64,000 nt of DNA from Flavobacterium davisii (lineage in GTDB: Bacteria > Bacteroidota > Bacteroidia > Flavobacteriales > Flavobacteriaceae): assembly GCF_019565505.1 (NCBI RefSeq), contig NZ_CP067378.1, positions 2,046,001 to 2,110,000 of the forward strand. Reading direction: 5' to 3'. A program made the position numbers and the translations under genes. The notes beneath the pieces are model-generated. The model was not told the origin of the DNA and ran no database searches. It saw only the letters and a program-made list of their open reading frames with translations. This document shows, in pieces, positions 1-9,345 of this stretch. How positions within the stretch are numbered: the first letter of the stretch is position 1; each line of letters begins with the position of its first letter.

Positions 1-404
1 GGACTCGCTTCGACTAAGATTCTGTCATTGGTATTTAGTAAAAACTCTTTCAATGCTTCATTTTGAGAGAATTTATGGTAATTCCCTTGAACTACTATAT
101 CAAAACGTTGGGCATTCCAAATTTCATTATCGAAACCTTTTACCAATCGACCTAATTTTTTAGCCTGATGAGGAGAATTTGCTTTGATGATTTTATCAAA
201 CATTTCTTCATCGTTAAATAATTTCGCTTTTTGTGCCATCATCCAATGTTCGGCAGTGGGATACGTAATCCCGTCCACAGTAAATGAACTCTGCCACCAT
301 TGACTAAAACAAGTTTTGGTTATACTTCCGTCATTTGAAGGTTGATGCCCCCAAAAGAAAAGGAACTTCGCATTTTTATCTATATTTTCTATTGTGTATT
401 GCAT
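1..404 (-). CDS. NADAR-family protein (N-glycosidase-like), 3' part outside the window
   Basis: The minus-strand frame starts at an ATG at 404-402 and stays open to the window edge, so the C-terminus is missing. The translation has the features of the NADAR/YbiA-like family: an early FFWGHQ segment, then YPTAEHWMMAQKAKLF, and later FDNEIWNAQRFDIV. Family members hydrolyse N-glycosidic bonds in riboflavin intermediates or ADP-ribosylated substrates; which substrate applies here cannot be seen. Its start overlaps the end of the PRPP synthetase gene by about 16 bases, so the two are probably translationally coupled in one NAD-related operon. The family call is from recognised motifs; the role in NAD/ADP-ribose clean-up is inferred from the adjacent NrtR regulator. 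Confidence 0.8.
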   Translation of the reverse strand, partial: MQYTIENIDKNAKFLFFWGHQPSNDGSITKTCFSQWWQSSFTVDGITYPTAEHWMMAQKAKLFNDEEMFDKIIKANSPHQAKKLGRLVKGFDNEIWNAQRFDIVVQGNYHKFSQNEALKEFLLNTNDRILVEAS

Positions 405-1231
405 TTCATTTCAATCTTAATTGTTTCTACTTTTTCATTATCAAAATCCTTAAATGAATTGGTCGTAAAGATTTTTTCAAAAATTTGTAATTGATCGAAT
501 CCTTTGTTAAAAATTCCGTGGCTTACGGCCAAATATAATTTGCCAGCGTTCTTTTTTTGTAATGCTTCGGCTAATCCTATAAAAGTTCCGCCTCCGTCAC
601 ATATATCATCTACTATCAAACAAGGTTTTCCTTGTAAATCATCGGTATAAACCTTAAAATCTTTTAGTTTTCCTGTTTTTACATCGCGGCTTTTGCTTGC
701 TTCAACTACTTCCACACCGCCTAAATATTCAGACACTTTGTAAATTTTCTTTAAAGCGCCACCATCTGGTGAAATTAAAATTACTTCTTGTCCTATGTTT
801 TCAATTACTTTTTCAATAAATTTATAATTGGTAACCACTTGGCAGTTGTTTAGAACGGCTGGAGTTACTTCGCTATGCGCATCAAAAACATATACTTTAG
901 AAAGATTGAGGCTATTCAAAATATCAGCATATACTTTAACTGAAAGTGGTTCGCCGGGAATCATCACACGATCTTGTCTTGCTGCTGGAAAATACGGAAT
1001 GAAAAGTTCAATTTCTTTTACATCCATTCTTTTTAAGGCATCAATCGTTAAAATGATTAATCCAAAATCGTTAAAGCTATTTGCACGATGTGTAATGATA
1101 ACTTTTTGAGTAGTATCAAACGGTTGAATTTTTATATGTGGTTCTCCTCCAGAAAAAGTGAATGTTTGACATTCAATTTGGTTTTGTATTCCAAAGGGAG
1201 TGAAGTCTTTATCTAAATTTAATACGAACAT
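389..1231 (-). CDS. prs: Ribose-phosphate pyrophosphokinase (PRPP synthetase), short NAD-cluster type
   Basis: This 280-residue protein would make PRPP from ribose 5-phosphate and ATP. Visible signatures are the ATP/ribose-phosphate segment PYFPAARQDRV near residue 85, DAHS near 120, and the PRPP-binding loop VDDICDGGGT near 205-217. It is shorter than typical housekeeping Prs (about 310 residues) and ends in a divergent tail. It sits upstream of and overlaps a NADAR gene, and a perfect palindrome 12-32 bases before its start matches one in front of nrtR. This fits a PRPP supply for nicotinamide salvage under NrtR control, rather than the general Prs. The enzyme family is clear; the pathway assignment is inference from context. 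Confidence 0.85.
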   Translation of the reverse strand: MFVLNLDKDFTPFGIQNQIECQTFTFSGGEPHIKIQPFDTTQKVIITHRANSFNDFGLIILTIDALKRMDVKEIELFIPYFPAARQDRVMIPGEPLSVKVYADILNSLNLSKVYVFDAHSEVTPAVLNNCQVVTNYKFIEKVIENIGQEVILISPDGGALKKIYKVSEYLGGVEVVEASKSRDVKTGKLKDFKVYTDDLQGKPCLIVDDICDGGGTFIGLAEALQKKNAGKLYLAVSHGIFNKGFDQLQIFEKIFTTNSFKDFDNEKVETIKIEMKCNTQ

Positions 1232-1613
1232 ATTTATATAGGTTTGCGTTAATGTTACGCAAATATAAAACGTATTTTTTTACTGACAAAATATTTTGTG
1301 TTTTTTTACGCAAAGTTAATTTTGAAAAAATTTAATCGTTGAATGGTTTATAAGATAGCACAGATAACATCTTTTAAAACGTATATTTTTTTAAGAATTG
1401 TATTACTACTATAATAAAATAATTTCATTTGCCACAGATGCACAGATTTTGCAATAATTACCTTCCAAATTTATATTATGTTTTAAACTTGGGTGTAATA
1501 AATATAAAATAAACTAAATGAATGATTTTAATCGGTGTATCTGTGGTAATTTTTAAATGTGCTATATGAATTATTAATTAATTCAATAACAAAAGTTTAT
1601 TGAAATAAAAGCT
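1232..1613. other. Intergenic region between prs and nrtR
   Basis: No gene is supported here. Apart from the operator at 1243-1263 there is a degenerate relative, TTTGTGT-N6-ACGCAAA at 1295-1314, with one mismatch and a spacer one base shorter; it may be a weak second operator. The rest is AT-rich without a clear hairpin. Confidence 0.5.
1243..1263. promoter_or_regulatory. Putative NrtR operator upstream of prs
   Basis: A perfect inverted repeat, TTTGCGT-N7-ACGCAAA, lies 12 bases upstream of the prs start. The same half-sites with the same 7-base spacer occur at 2310-2328 directly before nrtR. Only these two places in the window carry the full arrangement. Binding by NrtR is inferred from the adjacent regulator gene and the duplication of the site. 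Confidence 0.65.
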
Positions 1614-2306
1614 TTACGCAAACTTGATTTCAAAAACCATTCCGTCTTTAGAAAGTTCTTCGTATTTAGCAACGTTAAATTTAAAAAAATTTAGCTGGGC
1701 GACCCGATTTGGGGTGATGTATATGATCTGTTTCTTCTATAAAACCTAAACTGAGTATTTTTTTCTAAAATTTCGTCGGTCGATTTCTTTTCCAATGATA
1801 GAAGTATATAAATGTTCCAAATCAGAAAATAAAAACTCGTGAGGGAGCAAATCAAAACCTATGGGTTGGTAAGTTAATTTGGCTTTCAAACGCTCCAATG
1901 CTTTAGACACAATTTTGTTATGATCAAATGCCATTTTTGGTATTTCATCTACTTTTACCCAGCAAACAGCGTCAGCATCCGTATCGGCAATTAATTTTAA
2001 TTTAGATGGATTAACAAGCGCAAAATAGGCCACCGATATTACTCGGTTACGAGAATCGCGATACACATCATCGCCAAAAGTATAAAGTTGCTCAATATAA
2101 TTTACTGTAACATTAGTCTCTTCTTTTAATTCACGCTTAACTGCATCGATTAAAGGTTCATTGGCTTTTACTAAACCTCCGGGTAACGCCCAATGTAAGG
2201 TATCTGTACCAAATTTTTGTTGGATAAGTAAAACATATAATGATGAATTTGCATAGCCAAAAACGACTGCATCGACCGCTATTTTTATATTTTGTGAGAA
2301 ACTCAT
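1614..2306 (-). CDS. nrtR: NrtR-family Nudix-related transcriptional repressor of NAD metabolism (two frameshifts)
   Basis: The N-terminal 140 residues are a Nudix-like domain (WALPGGLVKANE, then a REL-EET stretch near 60). The C-terminal part is the winged-helix characteristic of NrtR (IGFDLLPHEFLFSDLEHLY, then GKEIDRRNFRKK). NrtR proteins bind ADP-ribose and repress NAD biosynthesis or salvage genes. As read, the frame stops at 1746. Restoring one base in the 7-T run at 1758-1764 and removing one from the run at 1683-1689 gives a full 230-residue protein ending at 1614, with the expected SLGFIEE...HHPKSGRPAK motif. Both are homopolymers, so sequencing error is likely. The gene carries its own copy of the palindrome found before prs, implying autoregulation. 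Confidence 0.85.
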
Positions 2307-2309
2307 ATC

Positions 2310-2328
2310 TTGCGTGTATTTTACGCAA
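2310..2328. promoter_or_regulatory. Putative NrtR operator upstream of nrtR
   Basis: Inverted repeat TTGCGT-N7-ACGCAA located 4 bases before the nrtR start codon, where it would overlap the ribosome-binding region. It matches the prs operator in half-site and spacer length but not in spacer sequence, as expected of a protein-binding site rather than a duplicated stretch. Confidence 0.65.
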
Positions 2329-2365
2329 AATTAGAAAATATGTTTTAATTTTTTGAAAAAGGCAT

Positions 2366-2410
2366 TTTTAAAATCTGTTGTACGATATTATCGTACAACA
2401 GATTTTAAAA
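2366..2410. repeat. Perfect 45-bp palindrome (22-bp arms, 1-base centre)
   Basis: Two perfectly complementary 22-base arms (2366-2387 and 2389-2410) flank a single T. The core is TTGTACGATA/TATCGTACAA, flanked by AT-rich arm ends. It sits in the region between the divergent nrtR and alcohol dehydrogenase genes, so it does not terminate either gene in the expected direction. It could be an operator or a small cruciform-forming repeat. The remaining intergenic sequence to 2696 shows nothing else clear. Confidence 0.7.
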
Positions 2411-2696
2411 TTATGATGTCGTAAAAGTATATAAGTAAAAGAGGATTTTCATTCTCTATACAAAAAGTATTAATCTTGGAAATCTGAAAGATTTTCATGT
2501 AGTGCAAAATTCCGTTTTCAATATAATTTAGGTTATATTTTTATGTTTTAAACAAATGAATGGTTTGGATTAACAAGCTAATTAACTGCAATACAGTTTT
2601 TTATATTTTTGAAGCTATTCTCTATTGAATTTTAACTTTATTTTATAATATCCCGATAAATTGTTTCCTAATTTTATGTTTTTAAACACAAAAAAC

Positions 2697-3859
2697 ATGA
2701 CAAACTTTGAGTTATACAATCCTGTAAATTATATTTTCGGGAAAGGGCAGATAACAAAATTGACAGAATTAGTTCCTCAAAACACCAAGATTTTACTTAC
2801 ATATGGTGGGGGAGTATTTTTAAAAACGGAATTTATGATCAAGTTAAAACTGCTTTAAAGGGATTTGATGTGGTCGAATTTGGAGGAATTGAACCCAATC
2901 CGCGTTTTGAAACGTTGATGAAAGCAGTTCAGATTATTCGTGAACAAAATATAGGTTTTATTATTGCTGTTGGAGGTGGTAGTGTAATAGATGGGACTAA
3001 ATTTATATCGGGAGCCGTTAAATATCAAGGAGATGAAGTAGAAATTCTTCGTCAAAGAGTGTTATTTAAAGAGCTTAGCGAGGTAGTTCCTTTTGGAACT
3101 GTTTTAACTTTACCTGCTACTGGATCTGAGATGAATTCGGGTGCTGTAATTACAATTGAAGAAACACAAGAAAAACTAACTTTAGGAGGTAGTGCTTTAT
3201 TTCCGCAATTTTCTATTTGTGATCCAACAGTGATAGAATCATTACCTAAACGTCAGTTACAAAATGGTGTAGTAGATGCTTTTACACATGTTATGGAGCA
3301 ATATTTAACTTATCCACATGATGCGTTATTACAAGATAGAATAGCAGAAAGTATCTTACAAACTTTAGTAGAAATAGGACCTTCAATAGTTGAAAATCCA
3401 GCTGATTATAAACTGGCATCTAATTTTATGTGGTGTTGTACAATGGCATTGAATGGATTAATTCAAAAGGGAGTACCTTCTGACTGGGCTACCCACATGA
3501 TAGGTCATGAATTAACGGCTTTATATGAAATAGATCACGCTAGAACTTTAGCAATTATTGGGCCTAATTTGTATAGAGTAATGTTTGATACGAAAAAAGA
3601 AAAATTAGCACAATATGGAAAAAGAGTTTGGAATTTGACTGGATCTGACGATGAAATTGCTGAAAAAGCAATTGAAAAGACAACGGCATTTTTTCATGTA
3701 ATGGGAATGCTTACTCGTTTATCTGAAAATACAGAAAACTACTCAGAAACAGCTTCTATTGTTGTGAATCGTTTTGAAGAAAGAGGCTGGGAAGCTTTAG
3801 GGGAAAAACAAAATATTACTCCTGAAAAAGTAAGAGCTATCATAGAAATGAGCTATTAA
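2697..3859 (+). CDS. Iron-type NAD(P)H-dependent alcohol dehydrogenase (YqhD/BdhA-like), one frameshift
   Basis: The protein belongs to the iron-containing (group III) alcohol dehydrogenases of the YqhD/BdhA branch, which reduce aldehydes or ketones with NADPH. The start MTNFELYNP...FGKGQI is typical of that branch. The nucleotide-binding AVGGGSVIDGTKFI is near residue 95, and the metal ligands lie in DAFTHVMEQY and in GHELTALYEIDHARTLA. The reading frame breaks at the 5-G run near 2810; one extra G restores GGGSIFKNG and gives 387 residues, normal for the family. The start at 2697 was chosen over an upstream in-frame ATG because it matches homologous N-termini. The physiological substrate is unknown. 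Confidence 0.85.
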
Positions 3860-3891
3860 AACGTTTTTTTAAAAAACTTGAATTATAATTC

Positions 3892-3928
3892 AAAAAGCGC
3901 ACTTGATTTACTCAATGTGCGCTTTTTT
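3892..3928 (+). terminator. Intrinsic terminator after alcohol dehydrogenase
   Basis: An 11-base stem AAAAAGCGCAC/GTGCGCTTTTT with a 14-base loop ends in a T run. Because the stem is flanked by A and T tracts it can act on both strands and would also end the convergent lipoprotein transcript. Confidence 0.8.
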
Positions 3929-3970
3929 ACTAAACACCAAAAACAAAACGTAACTTAACTTTTAACCCAA

Positions 3971-4854
3971 TTATTTTTCTACATCTGTTTTTGCTTTGCT
4001 AACAGTCAATCGAAGATATTCAATGAATCCTCTCCCTTCAAACTCATACGTTGTTCCACTTGTATTATGAAACAATCGAATTCGATGGTCATTAATAACG
4101 CTTAGTGTGAAAGATTCATTGCCCCAAAAATCATAATCTAATGTTAATTTTTTAGTGTATGGATTCAGATTATTTGAAATACCGTACAGACCTGTAAAAT
4201 CCCAATAAATGTTGTTTACATTCGTTCTGGGTGAATCTTTAGATGAACGAAAACGTTTGTCAGTTCCTCCTGCTAAAAATTGTATAAAATTTTCCTTATC
4301 AAAATCATTTAAAGCTCCTATTCTGCTGGTATATACTTTTTCCCATGCTTTGTATTCTTGTAAGAAGTAATGAATATTATCATTAAATAATTTATCGTAA
4401 TCGAAGTTACTTCGTTGATACCCTATTAAGTAGTAGCTTACTTTGCGAAAAGGATCATATAATCTTATTTTATTTTTTGTTAGTTGGCTTATTTGTAATT
4501 CAAATGTTCCGTATACATCGTGAAAAACACGAATAGAATTGGAGTTGTAATTATACGCTCCTACTCTTGTTCCAAATCCATTGCCTGTAGAGCCGATTCC
4601 TGCTAAGTTATTATTAGTATATAAAGCTCCATTTAAAAAGAAATGGTGAAAGCGCGTGTTATGAAAGGGATATTACCTGAACCTTCTGTAGCATTATAAT
4701 CTATATACCATAAATCATAACTTTCTATTCGTTTTGATATGCTTGTATTCGTTGCAGCCGGTTCACTATGGTCTTCAATTATAGCTTCGTTAGTACACGA
4801 CTGAAATAAGGAGGGTATTATTATTATCAATAAAAATATTTTTATCATTTTCAT
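3971..4854 (-). CDS. Conserved flavobacterial lipoprotein of unknown function (one frameshift)
   Basis: A signal peptide with a lipobox (SLFQSC, Cys about residue 20) starts a predicted 294-residue protein. A stop appears after 73 residues, but adding one base to the T run near 4635 continues the frame through FLNGALYTNNN to a natural end at 3971. The body contains ESYDLWYIDYN, IPFITRAFTISFLNG and a C-terminal SGTTYEFEGRGFIEYL. I recognise the family from flavobacterial genomes, where, from memory, it is sometimes labelled nicotinic acid mononucleotide adenyltransferase; nothing in the sequence supports an enzyme of that kind. It is likely lipid-anchored at the cell envelope. It is convergent with the alcohol dehydrogenase. 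Confidence 0.7.
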
Positions 4855-5033
4855 ACTATTAAGAATTTGAAGTTTCCTAACTTAGCTAACCAATATACGT
4901 GCCATTTTTTTGTAACTTTGGATTTTTATTTAGAATTGCATCTTTACGCATAAAGATATTTTATCTTAATCTAATAGATAGGTGATGAAGCGTTTATCCT
5001 GAGCGTGGTAAAATTGATCGGGAGTAATAAAAT

Positions 5034-6029
5034 ATGAATACACAACCCAAATTTGCTGTTATTGGTGGTGGTAGTTGGGCTACCGCAATCGTAAAAATGT
5101 TATGTGAAAATGTAGATCAAATTGCTTGGTATATGCGAAGTGTTTACGCATTAGAGCATTTGAAATTGCACAAACATAATCCTAATTATCTAAGTTCTGT
5201 AGCATTTAATATTAACCAATTACAACTTACTAATGATATTAATCAAGCGATTAAAGACGCTGATTATGTGATTTTTGCAATACCTTCTGCATTTTTAAGT
5301 ACGGAACTTGAAAAAATGACGGAAGATCTTAAAGATAAAGTAGTTTTTTCTGCTATCAAAGGAATTGTTCCTGAAAGTAGCTTGATAGTAGGGGAACATT
5401 TTCACACAAAATATTCTATTCCTTATGAAAATATAGGGGTAATTACAGGACCTTGTCATGCTGAAGAGGTTGCATTAGAACGTCTTTCTTATTTAACTAT
5501 AGCTTGTGGGGATATGGAAAAAGCAAAAATTGTAGCTACTAATCTTTCTAGTTATTATATTAAAACTAAAACTTCAGATGATATTGTAGGTACAGAGTAT
5601 GCTGCAGTTTTAAAAAATATTTATTCCATTGCAGCTGGGATTGCCCATGGATTAGGATATGGTGATAATTTTCAAGCGGTCTTAATGAGTAATGCCATTC
5701 GTGAAATGAAACGATTTATTAAACAAGTACATCGTATGAAACGTAATATAAACAATTCAGCTTATTTAGGTGATTTACTTGTAACAGGTTATTCTGTTTT
5801 TTCAAGAAATCGGATGTTTGGTAATATGATAGGCAAAGGATATACTGTAAAATCAGCTCAAATGGAAATGAGTATGGTTGCTGAGGGGTATTATGCTACT
5901 AAAAGTGCTTGGACACTAAATGAAGAATACCAAGCTAAAACACCTATATTAGATGCTGTTTATCAGGTTTTGTATGAGGGTAAAGAGGCTAAAAAGGTCT
6001 TTAAAAAACTAACTGAAAAATTAGATTGA
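5034..6029 (+). CDS. gpsA: NAD(P)H-dependent glycerol-3-phosphate dehydrogenase
   Basis: The 331-residue protein reduces dihydroxyacetone phosphate to sn-glycerol 3-phosphate for phospholipid synthesis, in the cytosol. The N-terminal Rossmann motif IGGGSWATAIVKML is at residues 9-22, VITGPCHAEEVA is near 140, and the catalytic Lys region (EYAAVLKNIYSIAAGIAHGLGYGDN) is near 190. Length matches GpsA. The gene is intact, unlike most in the window. It stands alone on the plus strand and is convergent with the next gene across a purine/pyrimidine hairpin. Confidence 0.9.
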   Translation: MNTQPKFAVIGGGSWATAIVKMLCENVDQIAWYMRSVYALEHLKLHKHNPNYLSSVAFNINQLQLTNDINQAIKDADYVIFAIPSAFLSTELEKMTEDLKDKVVFSAIKGIVPESSLIVGEHFHTKYSIPYENIGVITGPCHAEEVALERLSYLTIACGDMEKAKIVATNLSSYYIKTKTSDDIVGTEYAAVLKNIYSIAAGIAHGLGYGDNFQAVLMSNAIREMKRFIKQVHRMKRNINNSAYLGDLLVTGYSVFSRNRMFGNMIGKGYTVKSAQMEMSMVAEGYYATKSAWTLNEEYQAKTPILDAVYQVLYEGKEAKKVFKKLTEKLD

Positions 6030-6044
6030 TTTTTAGGGCAATAT

Positions 6045-6099
6045 AAAAAAGAAAGAGAAAAGAATACTGAAATTTATAGTCTTCTTTTCTCTTCTTTTT
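6045..6099. terminator. Bidirectional terminator between gpsA and a convergent gene
   Basis: Arms AAAAAAGAAAGAGAAAAGAA (6045-6064) and its near complement (6082-6099) form a long purine/pyrimidine stem with one bulge, between two convergent genes. The A and T tracts give a U run on either strand. Confidence 0.65.
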
Positions 6100-6106
6100 A
6101 TTTATT

Positions 6107-6508
6107 TTACGACCACTCCATTTTGCCATATATGAGGCACTTCTTCTGTAGCTCGCTCATTAATTGTATTGGAGCGAAAAGTGAATTTTTATCATAAAGT
6201 GTGTTTCCTATAAAATAAGTCACCATAAACTCATTATTAAGTACTAAAACACTATTTTCTATCATTTCTATTTTTAAAGCAGAAACACTTGGTAAAGCTT
6301 TAAATCCGTGACGTAATAAGGATGTTTTACGCATTTCGCCTTCTATTTTACCATAAGCTTTAGAAACTACTATAATATTTTCTAAATCGTAATCGGAATC
6401 ATTAATTAGGTAGACGTTCCATACTTTATCCATAAAGTCATCATTCCATTCTTGTATAGCGGCTAAAAATACATTTTCTACTTTAGGGATTATAATGTCT
6501 TTTTTCAT
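6107..6508 (-). CDS. Conserved hypothetical protein, 133 aa
   Basis: Soluble protein of about 133 residues starting MKKDIIIPKVENV; the ATG at 6508 was preferred over one ten codons upstream because the extension is low-complexity and the inner start fits homologues I recall. It contains NVYLINDSDYDLENIIVVSKAYG and a central LRHGFKALPSVSALKIEMI. There is no signal peptide, membrane segment or recognisable catalytic motif. It lies downstream of pheS on the same strand after a 250-base gap. Similar flavobacterial proteins are, from memory, sometimes mislabelled as PheRS subunits; the sequence has no synthetase motif. Function unknown. Confidence 0.6.
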   Translation of the reverse strand: MKKDIIIPKVENVFLAAIQEWNDDFMDKVWNVYLINDSDYDLENIIVVSKAYGKIEGEMRKTSLLRHGFKALPSVSALKIEMIENSVLVLNNEFMVTYFIGNTLYDKNSLFAPIQLMSELQKKCLIYGKMEWS

Positions 6509-6760
6509 TTTAGTCTTTAGTTTAAAGGCTAAAATCAAAAGTTGATTTTTAAACTTTTGATTTTTATTTTTGACTTTAATCTAAAGTCAATCTTGGGAAT
6601 CTATTCTGTTTTATTTGTTTCAAATTCAAGTATGTATACTGATTTTATTACTTCATGTAATAATATGTTCTTCTATACAGGATTTTCCGTAAGCATTTTA
6701 ATTTATTAAAAAAATAATTTTAGAATAGATTTCAAATACTGAATCTAGATTTAATAGTTA

Positions 6761-7779
6761 TTATATACTTGATTTAAATTGTTCTAAGAAACGTACATCA
6801 TTTTCATAGAACATACGAATATCTCCAATTTGGTATAATAACATGGCAATACGCTCAATTCCCATACCAAAAGCAAAACCATTATAGTCATCAGGATTAA
6901 TATCACAGTTCTTTAATACATTTGGATCTACCATACCGCATCCCATAATTTCCAACCAGCCTGTTCCTTTAGTTATTCGGTAATCAATTTCGTTTTTTAA
7001 CCCCCAATAAATATCTACTTCTGCACTTGGCTCTGTAAATGGAAAATAAGATGGACGCAAACGGATTTTTGATTTACCAAACATTTCTTTTGTAAAATAC
7101 AACAAGGTTTGTTTTAAATCGGCAAACGAAACATCTTTGTCTATATAAAGACCTTCTACTTGATGAAAAATACAGTGTGAACGAGAGGAAACGGCTTCAT
7201 TGCGAAAAACACGTCCGGAGAAATTGTACGGATCGGAGGTGTATTATTTTCCATATAACGCACTTGCACTGATGATGTATGTGTACGTAATAAAATATCA
7301 GGATTGGTTTGAATAAAGAATGTGTCTTGCATATCTCTTGCTGGATGGTATTCTGGCAAGTTTAAGGCTGTAAAGTTATGCCAATCGTCTTCAATTTCAG
7401 GCCCTTCTGAAACATTGAAACCTATATTCGAAAAAATATCAATAATTTGGTTTTTAACTAATGATATAGGATGTCTTGACCCCAACTTAATAGGCTCTGC
7501 AGGGCGTGTTAAATCGCCGTATAACCCCTTAACTTCTTCTTTGCTTTCTAGGTCTTCTTGAATTGATTTTACCTTTTCTTCGGCTGTCTTTTTTAATGTA
7601 TTAATAATCTGACCAAATTCTTTTTTTTGATCATTTGGAACATTTTTAAATTCAGCAAAAATATCCTTTACTAATCCTTTACTTCCAAGAAATTTAATTC
7701 GGAATGCTTCTAATTTTTCCTTATCTTGTGTATCAAACGTTTGTGCTTCTGCAATGTATTCTTTAATCTTATCTATCAT
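6761..7779 (-). CDS. pheS: Phenylalanine-tRNA ligase alpha subunit (one frameshift)
   Basis: PheS forms the alpha2beta2 synthetase that charges tRNA-Phe. The N-terminal coiled coil (about residues 1-90) is followed by class II motifs: [25 protein letters not shown], then PAEYHP-like [27 protein letters not shown], and the C-terminal [11 protein letters not shown] and [15 protein letters not shown]. The frame breaks at 7215-7218, where the plus strand reads TCCGGA. One more C (TCCCGGA) restores [11 protein letters not shown] and gives 339 residues, a family-typical length. The gene is essential, so a sequence error is far more likely than loss. pheT is not adjacent in this window. Confidence 0.93.
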
Positions 7780-7876
7780 CGGTTCTCCTTTGAAGGTGCT
7801 AATTTAAGGTTTTTTAGGTATTAGACAAAAGTAAATAGTCATTAGTTATAGCATTACAACAGTAGCCATTATCTAA

Positions 7877-8233
7877 TTAATCTATAACTCTTTTCTCTAC
7901 AAAATAGTTTACAATTGCTTCTTTCATTAAAACGGATTGTTCACCTGCTTTTAACGGTGGTAGTTCTTCTTTTATCTTATAATGAGGCCAGCCTTCCTGA
8001 TCAAAATAATCAAATTCATAATATCCATAAGGTTCTAACAATCTACAAATGGCTATATGCATTAAATTAACCTTTTCGTCTTTCTTAAAGGTCTGGTTAA
8101 ATTTACCTAATTCTTGTACTCCTATTAAATAAATAATAGCGTCTAAGTCTAGCTCATCCCCATCTGCAAATTTATTAGATAAGAAACTTGTAATTTGTTC
8201 CCATCTTTTTTTCAATTGTATATCTCGACTCAT
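7877..8233 (-). CDS. Conserved hypothetical protein, 118 aa
   Basis: A small soluble protein rich in charged and aromatic residues: MSRDIQLKKRWEQITSFLSNKF, a middle LDLDAIIYLIGVQELGK, and a C-terminal GYYEFDYFDQEGWPHYKI. It resembles proteins encoded next to pheS and cvpA in other flavobacteria, in my recollection. No catalytic motif, signal peptide or membrane segment is visible. It is upstream of pheS on the same strand with about 100 bases between, so co-transcription is possible. Function unknown. Confidence 0.65.
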   Translation of the reverse strand: MSRDIQLKKRWEQITSFLSNKFADGDELDLDAIIYLIGVQELGKFNQTFKKDEKVNLMHIAICRLLEPYGYYEFDYFDQEGWPHYKIKEELPPLKAGEQSVLMKEAIVNYFVEKRVID

Positions 8234-8411
8234 TTTAATATAGAGAATAATTTTAGAGTATCTAAAAAGTAGTAATTTAACGTCTTGTTTATCTCTTCAA
8301 CGATGGGAGAAATAACAAGATCGCGATCTTTTAGAGATACTCCCTTTTTTGTGCAAATATAAGACTAATAAAGCATAGCTATCTTTTTTCTTTCTTCTTT
8401 TCTCTTTTTGT

Positions 8412-8419
8412 TATATTTG
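8412..8419 (+). promoter_or_regulatory. Bacteroidetes-type -7 promoter box before cvpA
   Basis: TATATTTG matches the TANNTTTG -7 consensus of Bacteroidetes sigma-70-type promoters, 12 bases before the cvpA start. No convincing -33 TTG at the usual spacing was found, so this is tentative. Confidence 0.35.
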
Positions 8420-8431
8420 AAAAAAAGAAAA

Positions 8432-9003
8432 ATGGGATTTGTAGATATTATAATAGGAGCGTTATTAGTTTTTGCTTTTTATAAAGGTTTAAAAAATGGC
8501 TTATTTGTAGAACTAGCTTCGTTAATAGCGTTTTTTATAGGCGTTTTTATTGCTATTAAATTTTCTTATGCTGTAAGTGATCTTTTAAAAGATTTTTTTT
8601 ATGGTCATCTAAAACTATTCAAGTTTTTGCTTTTGTCCTTACTTTGGTATTTGTTGTGCTAGGAATTCATTTTATTGCAAAATTACTTTCTAGTGTTGCT
8701 AATTTTGCATTTTTAGGCTGGGCTAATATATTAGCTGGAGGCGTTTTTGCTGTTTTAAAATCGGCCTTATTAATTGGTATTTTTTTAAATCTTTTTCAAA
8801 AAGTAAATATAAATGATGTGATGATTAGCAAGGAGACGCAAGAAAGTTCTTTATTTTTTAATCCTTGTATGAAAACGTCGTATTTTTTATTACCTATTTT
8901 AGGAGATTGGTTTACTGATTTAAAAGAAAAAACGGCAAATTGGGATAAAAAGGAAGTGTCTACAAAAAGTGAAGAAAAAAATAAAAGTGAAGAAAAAATG
9001 TAG
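8432..9003 (+). CDS. CvpA family membrane protein (one frameshift)
   Basis: An integral membrane protein of the CvpA family, which in other bacteria is linked to colicin V export and envelope stress. Starting MGFVDIIIGALLVFAFYKGLKNGLF, it has four hydrophobic segments and a charged tail rich in Lys and Glu (residues 165-190). The frame breaks at the 8-T run 8592-8599; a ninth T gives DFFLWSSKTIQVFAFVLT, the conserved W..KT-Q stretch of the family, and a 190-residue protein. The upstream in-frame start was rejected because it lies within the promoter-like TATATTTG. Precise role unknown. Confidence 0.75.
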
Positions 9004-9194
9004 GTTTGATTAATGGTTAGGTTCTTTTTCTGTACTTAGGGAATAAGAATTAATCATTTAGAGTGTTATTTTTAGCGTTTTTTGTTCTTTCGGAAGATGG
9101 TTTAAATTTAACCTAGATTTCTTGTTAGATTCGAAGCGAATGGGAAAATCTAATTTGTATGAACTTTATTTTTGAGTTGAAAAGGGAGTAAAAT

Positions 9195-9225
9195 AAAAAA
9201 GACAGAACCTAATTCTGTCTTTTTT
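9195..9225. terminator. Bidirectional terminator between cvpA and purF
   Basis: A perfect 13-base stem AAAAAAGACAGAA/TTCTGTCTTTTTT with a 5-base loop lies between convergent cvpA and purF and has A and T tracts on either side, so it can serve both. The remainder of 9004-9345 holds no gene I can support. Confidence 0.85.
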
Positions 9226-9345
9226 GCCCTCAAATCTACCATAAACTTAACCTACTTATTGTAATGGTGCCTCAAATTTATGGAGAGAGGGAGTGGTATT
9301 GAAATAAAATCGATGAAATACCTAAAAACACGATAAAATACACTT

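Noticed and set aside
2855..3055. Minus-strand open frame antisense to the alcohol dehydrogenase
   Set aside because: It lies opposite the conserved NAD-binding region, has no recognisable protein features and reads as a shadow of the real gene; the same applies to other antisense frames over ileS, gdhA and fabF.
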